Shown: positions 43,898 through 52,742, counted from the stretch's first letter. The stretch is 64,000 nt of DNA from Oceaniferula marina (GCF_013391475.1 NZ_JACBAZ010000002.1:612706-676705); one strand, 5' to 3'. Notes: generated by a model not told the origin, from the sequence alone. Made by a program: numbers and translations.

Positions 43898-44103
43898 TAA
43901 TACCACTCCGCAAAACAGACGAGACGATTGATCGTTGTTGAGGTATTTGGAAAAGCACTGCGTGATCCATGAGAGTTCCGGATGAATGACTCCTTTGGCT
44001 TTGTTTCTCCTTAGTCATGGTGCCCGCACCATTCCTTCGTCGTGCCTTACCAAAGAACGCATTCATCTCGGCCATCGCCCCGTCTGTTTACTACTTGGTG
44101 TTA
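43898..44103 (+). repeat. Full-length repeat family A element (A1), MITE-like
   Basis: About 205 bp. The left end TAATACCACTCCGCAAAACAGACGAG and the inverse complement of the right end (TAACACCAAGTAGTAAACAGACGGG) share TAAyACCA, then AAA-CAGACG-rG-CGAT, an imperfect inverted repeat of about 33 bp. The body has TGGTGC-CC-GCACCA in the middle. The copy at 61.4 kb is about 95 per cent identical by eye. No transposase is coded. It lies between the DUF5009 start and the LamG gene terminator. Confidence 0.88.
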
Positions 44104-44120
44104 GGCTGAGAAGCCAAGGA

Positions 44121-44158
44121 CAAAAAATTCTCCGGCCATGTTTCCATAGCCGGAGAAT
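44121..44158 (-). terminator. Rho-independent terminator of the LamG PEP-CTERM gene
   Basis: ATTCTCCGGC pairs with GCCGGAGAAT around a 12-base loop; the A run at 44122-44127 is the T tail on the minus strand. It follows the stop at 44181. Confidence 0.9.
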
Positions 44159-44180
44159 GAAAGGCGTGGAGATTGGTCGG

Positions 44181-45023
44181 TTATTTCCGACGGCGGAGGA
44201 TCAGTGCGAGACCACCCAGCCCGAGGAGAGTCACAGCGCTTGGCTCGGGAACCGACATGGCGTCTGCGATGGAAAGACCGGTTCCTCCGTTGTAGATCTC
44301 GCCGATTTCGGCATTGCTGAGAGCTCTGCGGAAGATGGCGGCGTCATCATGCGCTGCGTTGGATACGGCATCATCGGTGCCGAAGTTGGCTTCTCTCCAC
44401 CAGACACCATCCTGAACGGCGATGTTGAATGAAGGGCTGAGAGTGTCGTTGACGGCGACGGCCCCATTGACCCAGAGCGAAAGATCGGTGCCTGTTCGAA
44501 CCAGTGCAATGTGGTTCCAAGAGCTTCCATCCCATGTCCCGGCAGCCCCGGTGCTGGAACTGAGTGAGGTGGTTCCGTCGGGTTGTTGGGCTCGGACTTC
44601 AATGCCGCCGCTGCCAAGCAGATAAATTTGAAGCCCGCCCGAGTTTCCTCCTGCATTCCGTCCACCGGCATTCCATAAACGGTTACCGGTGGTTGCGTCT
44701 TGTTTGGTCCAGAAGGTGAGTGAATAGTCTCCGGTTCCGGGGAGAAAGGTGCTGTTGATGATGGACGGATCACTGGCTGAGCGAGGTGTTCCGGCACTGG
44801 TCGAGGTATCGAGAGCGCTGCCAAATTTGCCACTTACTGTCGAGAGGGGATTCCTGCTGACATTGTCCTCGTTGCCGTCGCCAGTCCATTGGTCGGTGAC
44901 GGTGGTGGAGGTGACGGTATCGGACTCAAAGGTGTAGTAGAGTTCTAATCCGGTGGATGAGACGGCCCCGATGGCTGCTTGCGTCAAGGATGCAAGCGCG
45001 GCTAGCGTTGTGGTTTTTTTCAT
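44181..45023 (-). CDS. Secreted LamG-domain protein with PEP-CTERM sorting signal
   Basis: Predicted 280 aa. Signal peptide MKKTTTLAALASLTQAAIGAVSS, then a LamG/concanavalin-like jelly roll (LELYYTFESDTVTSTTVTDQW, DYSLTFWTKQD, SWNHIALVRTGTDLSLWVNGAVA, DDAAIFRRALSNAEIGEIYNGG), ending SVPEPSAVTLLGLGGLALILRRRK, a full PEP-CTERM tail. The fold binds sugars or other ligands in many proteins. It follows the FecR-LamG anti-sigma gene by 120 bases on the same strand, so it may be a target or partner of that regulator. The ATG at 45023 gives the signal peptide. Confidence 0.87.
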   Translation of the reverse strand: MKKTTTLAALASLTQAAIGAVSSTGLELYYTFESDTVTSTTVTDQWTGDGNEDNVSRNPLSTVSGKFGSALDTSTSAGTPRSASDPSIINSTFLPGTGDYSLTFWTKQDATTGNRLWNAGGRNAGGNSGGLQIYLLGSGGIEVRAQQPDGTTSLSSSTGAAGTWDGSSWNHIALVRTGTDLSLWVNGAVAVNDTLSPSFNIAVQDGVWWREANFGTDDAVSNAAHDDAAIFRRALSNAEIGEIYNGGTGLSIADAMSVPEPSAVTLLGLGGLALILRRRK

Positions 45024-45143
45024 ATATACGTGGATTGTTCGTTTTTCGATATCATCACCAGGCATAAAACCCATGGTGATCAACCCATATACATGCCGAT
45101 TGAAAAAAGGTAACGGGGGGGAGATGAGATTTTTTCGAACAAA

Positions 45144-46721
45144 TCATGGTGCCAGAGGAAGCACGGACTCCCAGGTCAACCCAACCCGGATTTCATCGAA
45201 TTTGACCGGGAAGTTGGCTGAGGAACTTCCGGAACGCACCATGAGTCGATCAAAATCTGGAACATTTTGATAGCGGATTTGAGGGCGTTGTTTGGTGTCG
45301 GGCTGATTCAGGTCGGGGTCAAAAAAGACATCGGTGAGCTTTTTTGTTTGATTGAGCCGGATGACAAAGAGGTGGGTTTGGTCGTCGGTAGGGATGGAGA
45401 AAATGTCTTGGTCTTTGCTGGTTGCGTATCGGGAACCGTAAGAGTTGACGGGGCTGAGTTCTCCGCAGAATAATTGCTCACGGAACTCATTTTGGTAGAG
45501 CAAAAAACCAGAAAATGAGTTGGATAGGTCATTGGCCGGCTGTTGCATCAGAAAACTGATGTAGATGGTGCCATCTTTTGGTAATTCATCATGATCGGGG
45601 ATGATGACAGCTCCTGCACCAGTGACGCCGGTCGATTGGATACACCCGCCAACGCTGGCTAGTGTGTGCCCACTTTTTTTGTAGCTCAGACCTTGGTTGA
45701 GAAAGTGTCCTCTCCCTTGCCATTGGGAAACCTTCCCCTTTCCACGATAGGGGGTATTGTGAATGGGCCCTTCTTTATAGTGTTCAAAGCTTTCGGCAAT
45801 ACGGAGTAGGGCCGGGGTAGATGCGGGGTCACGAGGATCGGTTCCATAATGCTTTTCGATGACGTCAGGAACTCCGTCCTTATCCGAGTCTATCAGATTG
45901 GGGTCCAGAGGGATCTTGAGGCGGTGGGCGAGATATTCCGTGCCTTTCATTTGGCCGTTTTTGAGGATGGCAGCTTGTTGGCCAGCGATGAAGGATGTTT
46001 TTTGATCGTTGGATGCCTTGGCCTTGACCAGGCCTTCGATGACGTGGATCTCAGTCCCCAAATGGGTTCCCGTGGATGTGACAAATCGGGTGCCGAGGTC
46101 GACAACCTTGCCTTCATTGGTATTGATGACGAAGCCGTGGGCATATTCAGGGGCATAGGTTTTAACTCGCCCCTTGTGGAGGAATACCTGATCCGGGCCG
46201 TCGATGCGTAAGTTGGCCGGGCCATTGATATCGAGCCGTGCACCGCCTCGCATGGCAAGTCCGATTTCAGCACCTTTTGGGATCGTTAGTTCACCTTGAT
46301 TGACAAGAGCCCCGATGCGCAGCCCTGCTTCATCAGCCAGGATGTTGGTGTCGGTGATGGTGGCGACACTACTCGACTCCGTGATGGTGCTTGGATCCGT
46401 GTGATTGCCCCGTGTGAGAAAATAGGCCAGCGTGAGGGCCGTGGCCAAACAAGCCGCAGCAGGGAGCATCCACGTTGTTTTCTTGGAGGCATGTGGTGTG
46501 ATATTGTCCGTTGATGGTGACCCAGAGCTGCTTTGGCGGGGGGTGAGTGGTGCTGGCAGCGGGTCTTCCAGCTCAAGGCTGGTTTCCGTCATCAGAGCCT
46601 GCATGTATTCCTTCATATGTTCCGGCGACTCGTTGAGCGCTTCTTGAAAGGCACGCAACTCGTCCTCGGAGACGTCATCACGCCCGATGCGGTCGATCCA
46701 TTCTGGCCAATTATGATTCAT
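45144..46721 (-). CDS. FecR-type anti-sigma factor fused to Tsp3-like and LamG-like domains
   Basis: Predicted 525 aa. Residues 1-80 are an acidic cytosolic anti-sigma-like region (WPEWIDRIGRDDVSEDELRAFQEALN). One membrane segment follows (84-103). Residues about 130-260 are a FecR domain (GARLDINGPANLRIDGPDQVFLHKG, GTRFVTSTGTHLGTEIHVIEGLV, FIAGQQAAI). A calcium-type thrombospondin repeat is at 275-298 (DSDKDGVPDVIEKHYGTDPRDP). The last 220 residues are a LamG-like beta fold. The sigma factor gene lies 54 bases upstream; the pair is a trans-envelope signal set. The ligand is unknown. Confidence 0.87.
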   Translation of the reverse strand: MNHNWPEWIDRIGRDDVSEDELRAFQEALNESPEHMKEYMQALMTETSLELEDPLPAPLTPRQSSSGSPSTDNITPHASKKTTWMLPAAACLATALTLAYFLTRGNHTDPSTITESSSVATITDTNILADEAGLRIGALVNQGELTIPKGAEIGLAMRGGARLDINGPANLRIDGPDQVFLHKGRVKTYAPEYAHGFVINTNEGKVVDLGTRFVTSTGTHLGTEIHVIEGLVKAKASNDQKTSFIAGQQAAILKNGQMKGTEYLAHRLKIPLDPNLIDSDKDGVPDVIEKHYGTDPRDPASTPALLRIAESFEHYKEGPIHNTPYRGKGKVSQWQGRGHFLNQGLSYKKSGHTLASVGGCIQSTGVTGAGAVIIPDHDELPKDGTIYISFLMQQPANDLSNSFSGFLLYQNEFREQLFCGELSPVNSYGSRYATSKDQDIFSIPTDDQTHLFVIRLNQTKKLTDVFFDPDLNQPDTKQRPQIRYQNVPDFDRLMVRSGSSSANFPVKFDEIRVGLTWESVLPLAP

Positions 46722-46775
46722 GATGGGTGATGTGGTTAATGTTTATACTTGTGATCGGGCGCAGGGTAACGGGGT

Positions 46776-47336
46776 TTATGGAGAATTCGTTGAATTCTTT
46801 TGTTCCTCGAGACGTGTGAGAATACATTTTCTCAGGCGGTTCCGGACGCGGTAGAGTTTTTGTTTGAGTGCCGGGATGCTGAGGTTTTCAGTGACGGCGG
46901 TATGTTCCATCGGGATTTGTTGGCGATAGCGCTTGTCGATGAGTTGTTGTGCGTTTTCGGGTAGAATCTGGACACATTGTTTGAGGGCTGCCAGCCAAGG
47001 TTGGATGTCATGGGTTTCCTCTTCCGCCATATCAGCCAGCGATTCAAGCAAGCCGGTATCGAGAGTGGTCCATTGTGTTTTTTTATGCCGGCTGAGGTAA
47101 TTGAGACATTCAAACCGGGCGACGGTAAAGGCCCAGGCTTTGAAATTGGTCCCAGGTATAAAGGCCTCCTGCTTGCGATAGAGGATGATGTTGACATCCT
47201 GCAGGGTGTCGCGGGCATCCTGCGGGTTGAAGATCATCGAGCGGATGAAGGCGTAGAGTGCAGCTTGGTGATCGATGACCAGCTGGTCAAAGGGTTCAGG
47301 TTCATCCTTACTTTGGTTGGTGAATTCTGCGGGCAT
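46776..47336 (-). CDS. ECF sigma factor, Rhodopirellula/Verrucomicrobium type
   Basis: Predicted 186 aa. Region 2 reads DQLVIDHQAALYAFIRSMIFNPQDARDTLQDVNIILYRK with NFKAWAFTVARFECLNYLSRHK as region 2.4; region 4 reads LPENAQQLIDKRYRQ and LSIPALKQKLYRVRNRLRKCI. This fits the sigma-70 group first described in Rhodopirellula and Verrucomicrobium. It would turn on its own operon and others when the FecR-type partner releases it. Start: a 14-residue upstream reading is not conserved, so ATG at 47336. It runs into the FecR-LamG gene and then the LamG PEP-CTERM gene. Confidence 0.9.
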   Translation of the reverse strand: MPAEFTNQSKDEPEPFDQLVIDHQAALYAFIRSMIFNPQDARDTLQDVNIILYRKQEAFIPGTNFKAWAFTVARFECLNYLSRHKKTQWTTLDTGLLESLADMAEEETHDIQPWLAALKQCVQILPENAQQLIDKRYRQQIPMEHTAVTENLSIPALKQKLYRVRNRLRKCILTRLEEQKNSTNSP

Positions 47337-47509
47337 GAGCAAGGAAGAAGAAAAGCACCGAATTGTGCGACAGCGCACGACCTTATGCGATATGCATCAG
47401 TAGCACAAAGCAAATTGTGGCATACGTGTGGTCACAAAGAGAGAAATACATAAAACGCGATAGACCGTGATCTGACGCGTTCGAAAATGCCCAGTCGTAG
47501 GGGGGCGAC

Positions 47510-48313
47510 TTACCTGCGTCGGCGTATGATCAGAGACATGCCGCAGAGAGCCAGTAGGCTAGAGGATGATGGTTCTGGGATTGCAACTTCAGAAAGGCTG
47601 GTCGCGACAATCAGGTTGTCCCAAGTGGCGGATCCTCCACTGCCCAAGCGAACCGCGGTGCTCCAGTTGGTGCGGGTGAATGCCATGGTGACATCCGCAG
47701 TTCCTCCGGTGCCGTCCCAAGAATCGGCCCCATCCGGATCCACCCATAATCCGAGCAAGTCATTATCGAAATCAACGACCGCCGCAATGCGGTAGCTGAC
47801 ACCGTCAGTGAGGCTGATCGAACCGGTGACGTTGGTTCCACTGATCGAGTCTTGAATACCGATGGTATCAGTGGCCGCTCCGCCACCGTGGACGCCAAAG
47901 AATATACGTTCGGCTCCGAAGTCATAAGAGCTCATGCCGCTCCATGAAGCACTGGCTGACCGGGTCATGTCACTGGCAAAATAGACAGCCCCACTCCCTC
48001 GGAAGCCTCCTGAGCGTTCGGTTGTATCACCATCCCCCGTCCCTGATCCTTCATCGGGTCCGTTGAATTCACGTTTAGCGCTGCTGTTATTGGTTGTTAG
48101 TATTCCGCCACTGACTGCAGGGCTTCCCGATGTGCTATCCCAGTCAGATGTCGTGGCGGTATGCATTTGGGTCAGGTTGTTCCAGTCCCAATGGGTTCCT
48201 CCGTTTTGATTATTGATAGCTCCGTCTGTATCAAAGGTTTCGATGCCGATGGTAGCAGCTCCAGAGATGGCGGAACTTAAAGCGAGAATACTGGTAATCG
48301 TTCTGAGTGTCAT
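47510..48313 (-). CDS. Secreted protein with PEP-CTERM sorting signal
   Basis: Predicted 267 aa. Signal peptide MTLRTITSILALSSAISGAATIG, a beta-rich body (GGFRGSGAVYFASDMTRSAS, RIFFGVHGGGAATDTIG, SYRIAAVVDFDNDLLGLWVDPDG, TNWSTAVRLGSGGSATWDNLIV) that looks like a concanavalin/LamG-type lectin fold, and AIPEPSSSSLLALCGMSLIIRRRR as the PEP-CTERM tail. It lies upstream of the sigma factor on the same strand. The leader before its ATG contains TGTGTTTGGGGTG (as read on plus), identical to that of the PEP-CTERM gene at 52.8 kb. Confidence 0.87.
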   Translation of the reverse strand: MTLRTITSILALSSAISGAATIGIETFDTDGAINNQNGGTHWDWNNLTQMHTATTSDWDSTSGSPAVSGGILTTNNSSAKREFNGPDEGSGTGDGDTTERSGGFRGSGAVYFASDMTRSASASWSGMSSYDFGAERIFFGVHGGGAATDTIGIQDSISGTNVTGSISLTDGVSYRIAAVVDFDNDLLGLWVDPDGADSWDGTGGTADVTMAFTRTNWSTAVRLGSGGSATWDNLIVATSLSEVAIPEPSSSSLLALCGMSLIIRRRR

Positions 48314-48320
48314 GGAAGGG

Positions 48321-48333
48321 TGTGTTTGGGGTG
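48321..48333 (-). promoter_or_regulatory. 13-nt leader motif shared by two PEP-CTERM genes (copy 1)
   Basis: The plus-strand text TGTGTTTGGGGTG (CACCCCAAACACA on the coding strand) ends seven bases before the ATG. The same 13 bases precede the PEP-CTERM gene at 53.5 kb. No Shine-Dalgarno sequence is seen between. It may act at translation or mRNA stability; unproven. Confidence 0.6.
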
Positions 48334-48472
48334 AACCCCATGGAATGAATCCAGTCGGGGACAAGTTGTATCCTCGGGAGAAAGGATACTGAGTAATCCT
48401 GACTATGATAATTTTTCCTGCTGAGACAAGAAAAAAGTTACTAGCACAATGCTTGCGTTGTTGAAGGCTGGT

Positions 48473-50317
48473 TTATTCCACCGTCACACTCTTGGCGAGG
48501 TTGCGTGGTTGGTCGATGGCACAGCCACGGATCCGGGCGACGTGATAGGCGAAGAGTTGAAGGGCAACTGCCGCTGGAATGACGGCGGTGTAATGTGGGC
48601 ATTCCGGGATTTCGATGACATGGTCACATGCCTTGCGCGCTTCTTCATTGCCCTTGGTAATCACGCCCAACACTGGAGCGCTTCGGGCTTTGCATTCGGC
48701 AACATTGCCCAAGGACTTGTCCTGCCCCGGGCCATTATTGAGTAGCGCAATAACAGGCATGGATTCTTCTAACAGAGCTATTGGCCCATGTTTGAGTTCC
48801 GCAGAGTGATACCCTTCGGCGTGAATGTAGGAGATCTCTTTGAGCTTGAGGGCGCCCTCAAGTGCGACCGGGTACATGTATCCACGACCGATGTAGAAGG
48901 CATTATCGTAGTGGGCGTATTCGGCTGCAACCTTGGCAATTTCATCGTTGTTTGCCAAGACGGCTTCAACGAGTGAGGGGATGGCTTCGATCGCTCGGGC
49001 GATTTGGATGCCGTTCTCACGGGAAAGCCGGTGGGCGCGGGCAAGTTTGAGTGCCACCATGAGTAAGACGGAGACTTGGCTGGTAAAGGCCTTGGTTGAC
49101 GCCACACTGATTTCCGGTCCGGCATGCAGGTAAATTCCACGTCCCGTTTCACGGGCGATGGTGGATCCGACCACGTTGACGAGAGCAGCGACCAGGGAGC
49201 CTTTGTCGACGGCTTCGCGCACTGCGGCCAGGGTGTCAGCCGTTTCGCCTGACTGGCTGATGGCGAGCACCATGTCCCGGCTGCCGACGATTGGGTTGCG
49301 GTAGCGGAATTCGGCGGCTTGTTCGACCTCAGCCGGGATGCCGGCAAAGTCCTCGACGGCATATTCTCCGATGAGACCGGCATTCATCGAGGTGCCACAG
49401 CCAACCACCAGAAGGCGTCGGATGTCGACCAACTCTCTGGGGCTGAGGTTGAGGCCGGAAAGGATGGCGGTTCCACGGGTGGTATCGATCCGCCCACGGA
49501 TGGTGTTGCGGATGGCTTCGGGTTGTTCGAAGACTTCCTTGAGCATGTAGTGCTCGTAGCCACCTTTTTCGGCGGCATCAGGTGACCAGTCGATTTCTGC
49601 CGGCGTGCGGGTTACAGTGCCGGCACCGAGGCTGCGGATATCTACCTGACTTCCTTCAATTCGGGCGATATCATCGTCGTCAAGATAGATGGCCTGGCGG
49701 GTATGGGTGATGATGGCGGAAGCATCCGATGCGATGATGGTTTCATCTTTTCCCAGACCGATGACGATGGGTGAGCCCCTTCGGGCGACAATCAGAACCC
49801 CGGGGCGATCGACGGCCATGCAGGTGATGCCGAAGGTTCCCTCTACTTCTTTTAAGGCCGCGGTAACCGCTCCGAGTAGATCCTCACCATTGTAATGGTG
49901 TTCGATCAGGTGGGCGAGCACTTCGGAGTCGGTTTGGGAGCTGAAGCTGTTGCCTTCCGCTTTCAAGCGATCGCGCAGGGCGTTATGGTTTTCGATGATG
50001 CCATTATGAACGAGAGCAATTTTTCGCTTTGGCCCTTGGTGAGGGTGGGCATTGTCGGTTGTTGGCGGTCCATGCGTTGCCCAGCGGGTGTGGGCGATGC
50101 CGGACTTGGCTTGGTTGAGTCTGCTGAGTTGTTCGTCTTGTTCGATCAGTTCGCTGAGCCCGGAGACCTTTCCGCTTTGTTTACGGATAAAGATCTCTTC
50201 ATTGCTTGCCAGAGCGACTCCTGCGGAGTCATAGCCGCGATATTCGAGTTTTTTCAGGCCGCTGATCAGGACGGGCATGGCGGCGCGTTTGCCGGTGTAT
50301 CCTACGATTCCACACAT
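48473..50317 (-). CDS. glmS: Glutamine-fructose-6-phosphate aminotransferase (isomerising)
   Basis: Predicted 614 aa. It makes glucosamine-6-phosphate from fructose-6-phosphate and glutamine. The Ntn-glutaminase domain opens with MCGIVGYTGKR (Cys 2 nucleophile) and AHTRWATHGPP; two SIS isomerase domains follow (VGCGTSMNAGLIGEYA, SQSGETADTLAAVREA, SYIHAEGYHSAELKHGPIALL), ending DQPRNLAKSVTVE. It is the third gene of a glmM-acetyltransferase-glmS set, 42 bases after the acetyltransferase gene. I see no glmS ribozyme in the short gap. Confidence 0.96.
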   Translation of the reverse strand: MCGIVGYTGKRAAMPVLISGLKKLEYRGYDSAGVALASNEEIFIRKQSGKVSGLSELIEQDEQLSRLNQAKSGIAHTRWATHGPPTTDNAHPHQGPKRKIALVHNGIIENHNALRDRLKAEGNSFSSQTDSEVLAHLIEHHYNGEDLLGAVTAALKEVEGTFGITCMAVDRPGVLIVARRGSPIVIGLGKDETIIASDASAIITHTRQAIYLDDDDIARIEGSQVDIRSLGAGTVTRTPAEIDWSPDAAEKGGYEHYMLKEVFEQPEAIRNTIRGRIDTTRGTAILSGLNLSPRELVDIRRLLVVGCGTSMNAGLIGEYAVEDFAGIPAEVEQAAEFRYRNPIVGSRDMVLAISQSGETADTLAAVREAVDKGSLVAALVNVVGSTIARETGRGIYLHAGPEISVASTKAFTSQVSVLLMVALKLARAHRLSRENGIQIARAIEAIPSLVEAVLANNDEIAKVAAEYAHYDNAFYIGRGYMYPVALEGALKLKEISYIHAEGYHSAELKHGPIALLEESMPVIALLNNGPGQDKSLGNVAECKARSAPVLGVITKGNEEARKACDHVIEIPECPHYTAVIPAAVALQLFAYHVARIRGCAIDQPRNLAKSVTVE

Positions 50318-50359
50318 GGTAAATTGGGTTGTTCGTTAATAAGTGATGAGGGTTTGTAT

Positions 50360-51238
50360 TTACGACTCAAGGTCGCGCTGCACGGTTTCGTTAGGACGGG
50401 TGCTGGAGTTCGGGCCGAGTTTTCGGCCGGGGTAGATCGCAGTGTGGATCCCGGTATGAGTTCCGTCACCGACGATGGCTCCAAACTTGCGTCTGCCGGT
50501 ATCGATCAGAGACCCCTTCACGGTGCTTCGGTGGTTGAGTCCGTCGTGACGAAGGTTTGAGGTGATGGTTCCAGCTCCGAAGTTTACGTGATTGCCAATG
50601 ACTGAGTCACCAACGTAGCTGAGATGTCCGATCGAGCTTCCGTGTCCGACGATCGAGTTTTTGATTTCGACCGCTTGACCGATGTGGCATTGGTCGCCGA
50701 TGGTGGTGGAACCACGCAGGTAGCAATTCGGGCCGATTTTGCAGTTTTCTCCGATTACACAATTGCCTTCAATGACAACGCCCGGGAGAATCCTTGAGCC
50801 TTTACCGAGATGCACGATGCCATCGATATGAGCTGCCGGGCTGATATCGCCGGAGTGATTATTCTGATCTAACTTTGAAACAATCTGCTCGTTGACCTGA
50901 ATGAACTGCCAGGGGAAGAGGATGAGGAATGAATCGTCAGATGCAGTGACCGCCGGCCCACTGGGGTCTCCGGCCCACGCGAGGATGTCTCCATCCGCCG
51001 ATTTGAGAACGAAGCAGGCTGTGGAGGTGCTGAGTTGCCGGGCAAAGGCCTCCCAGTCGGCTCGACTGATCCATGCGTTTTCGATTTGGCTGGCATGCTC
51101 GATATGGGAAACCGATGACGCTTGTTGCGTTTGTTGGTTGCGCAAGGTGGTGCCGGCAATGAGCTGTTGGCTGCATGGGGTGTTCTGGTGTAGTGGCCAG
51201 AGTTGCTCTCCCTTGGCAGGTATGAATGTGAGTTCCAT
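50360..51238 (-). CDS. Stand-alone GlmU-like left-handed beta-helix acetyltransferase
   Basis: Predicted 292 aa. From about 135 to 285 it is a hexapeptide-repeat beta-helix matching the acetyltransferase half of GlmU: EIKNSIVGHGSSIGHLSYVGDSVIGNHVNFGAGTITSN, with the catalytic His of the GHLSYVGD motif. The first 110 residues are too short for the GlmU uridylyltransferase half and lack its GGxGTRM motif; they may be a remnant or a different module. With glmM on one side and glmS on the other, it probably acetylates glucosamine-1-phosphate, with UDP-transfer done by another protein. The name GlmU is not justified in full. Confidence 0.82.
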   Translation of the reverse strand: MELTFIPAKGEQLWPLHQNTPCSQQLIAGTTLRNQQTQQASSVSHIEHASQIENAWISRADWEAFARQLSTSTACFVLKSADGDILAWAGDPSGPAVTASDDSFLILFPWQFIQVNEQIVSKLDQNNHSGDISPAAHIDGIVHLGKGSRILPGVVIEGNCVIGENCKIGPNCYLRGSTTIGDQCHIGQAVEIKNSIVGHGSSIGHLSYVGDSVIGNHVNFGAGTITSNLRHDGLNHRSTVKGSLIDTGRRKFGAIVGDGTHTGIHTAIYPGRKLGPNSSTRPNETVQRDLES

Positions 51239-51250
51239 AGCTTGTATGTG

Positions 51251-52597
51251 TTAGGCTCCGATGGTGTTTTGAATGGCATTGGCGATGAGTTCAGCCTGAG
51301 TCTTGGCAAGTTCGGCGTCTGAGCACTCGGTGAGCACGCGAATTTTGCGTTCGGTTCCCGAGTAGCGGACCAGCACGCGGCCTTTGTCGGCGAAGCGTGT
51401 CTCAGCTTCTTGAATGGCTTTGTGAACCTCCGGAATACTTTCGATCGGTGGCTTTTCCTGAACGTCGAGCCCCAACAGAACCTGAGGATAGATGTCCATA
51501 CAATCGGCTAACTCGGATAAGGCGCTTCCGCTTTCGCGCATCATCGCCAGCAACATCAGTGCACTCATGATGCCATCGCCGGTGGTGGCGTGATCGGAGT
51601 AGATGATATGGCCGGAATTTTCCCCACCGAGATTGTATCCTTTTTCGCGCATGCGTTCTAACACAAGTCGGTCGCCGACCCCGGTTGTTTCCAGAGTGAT
51701 GCCATCTTGGCTGAGTGCATCACGCAGGCCGAGGTTGCTCATGACCGTCGCCACCAGCGTGTTCCCTCTGAGTTTGCCCTGGGCATGGAGGGCCTTGGCA
51801 CAGAGGCAAAGCACGCGGTCGCCATCGACCACGGATCCGGTTTCATCACAGAAGATCACGCGGTCGGCATCTCCATCGAAACAGATGCCAACATGGGCAC
51901 CGTGCTGTTTGACGGCCGCTGCCGCATTTTCAGGATGTAGGGCACCGCAGTTTTCGTTGATGTTCTGACCGTCCGGACGGGTCGATAGTTTGATGACTTC
52001 CGCTCCGAGTTCTTCAAAAATCAGAGGGCCGACGTAGTAGCCGGCACCATTGGCGCAATCGATGACGATTTTCAACCCGCGCAGGGAGTTGGCACCGACC
52101 GCATTTTTGGTGAATTCAATGTAGCGGCCCATGGCGTCATCGATCCGGATCGCTTTGCCGAGATCGTTTTCCGGATGGGGGAGTTCTTCGCCGAGGATGA
52201 GTTTTTCGATTTCCAGTTCCAAGGCGTCGCTGAGTTTGTATCCGTCCGGGCCGAAAATCTTGATGCCATTGTCTTGGTAGGGGTTGTGGGAGGCGGTGAG
52301 CATGATGCCGGCATCACAGCTCATCGAGCGGGTTAGGTGGGCCACCGCGGGGGTGGGAGCGGGGCCAGTAAGCAGGACGGTCGAGCCCTCGGAAACCAGT
52401 CCGCTGGTGATCGCTGTTTCAAGCATGTATCCCGAGAGTCGGGTGTCTTTTCCAATCACCACCTTGTGGCGGCGGTGGCCATTGGTGTCGAGGACGCGTG
52501 CGACGGCGCGTCCGATTCTGAGGGCTACTTCCGGTGTGATCGGCCATTGGTTGGCGATCCCCCGGATTCCGTCGGTTCCAAAGAGTTGGGTGTTCAT
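51251..52597 (-). CDS. glmM: Phosphoglucosamine mutase
   Basis: Predicted 448 aa. It interconverts glucosamine-6-phosphate and glucosamine-1-phosphate. LFGTDGIRGIAN at the start, the phosphoserine motif MLTASHNPYQDNGIK (Ser about 101), the metal loop DGDADRVIFCDE, the sugar loop GGENSGHIIYSDHATTGDG and the phosphate loop RYSGTERKIRVL are all present. It is the first gene of the glm set; the acetyltransferase starts 12 bases after it. Confidence 0.96.
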   Translation of the reverse strand: MNTQLFGTDGIRGIANQWPITPEVALRIGRAVARVLDTNGHRRHKVVIGKDTRLSGYMLETAITSGLVSEGSTVLLTGPAPTPAVAHLTRSMSCDAGIMLTASHNPYQDNGIKIFGPDGYKLSDALELEIEKLILGEELPHPENDLGKAIRIDDAMGRYIEFTKNAVGANSLRGLKIVIDCANGAGYYVGPLIFEELGAEVIKLSTRPDGQNINENCGALHPENAAAAVKQHGAHVGICFDGDADRVIFCDETGSVVDGDRVLCLCAKALHAQGKLRGNTLVATVMSNLGLRDALSQDGITLETTGVGDRLVLERMREKGYNLGGENSGHIIYSDHATTGDGIMSALMLLAMMRESGSALSELADCMDIYPQVLLGLDVQEKPPIESIPEVHKAIQEAETRFADKGRVLVRYSGTERKIRVLTECSDAELAKTQAELIANAIQNTIGA

Positions 52598-52742
52598 TTG
52601 TTCGTGTTGTGTTTTTTTGAAGTGATATTGCGCTTAAAAACGTAAAATGACGCTTCGTGCTGACCATGCCAGAACATCTGCTGTAAGTAAAGATATTTAG
52701 TTCAAAAAAAAATGAACCTAATGGGGGTGCTGGACACAAAAG

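Noticed and set aside
43644-44075. Minus-strand frame of which about 55 codons recur in both full family A repeats
   Set aside because: The shared part follows from the repeat identity; it has no ribosome site, runs into the DUF5009 gene in another frame and does not look like a folded protein.
50318-50359. glmS ribozyme before glmS
   Set aside because: The gap is only 42 bases and has no ribozyme core; the ribozyme also is mostly a Firmicutes feature.
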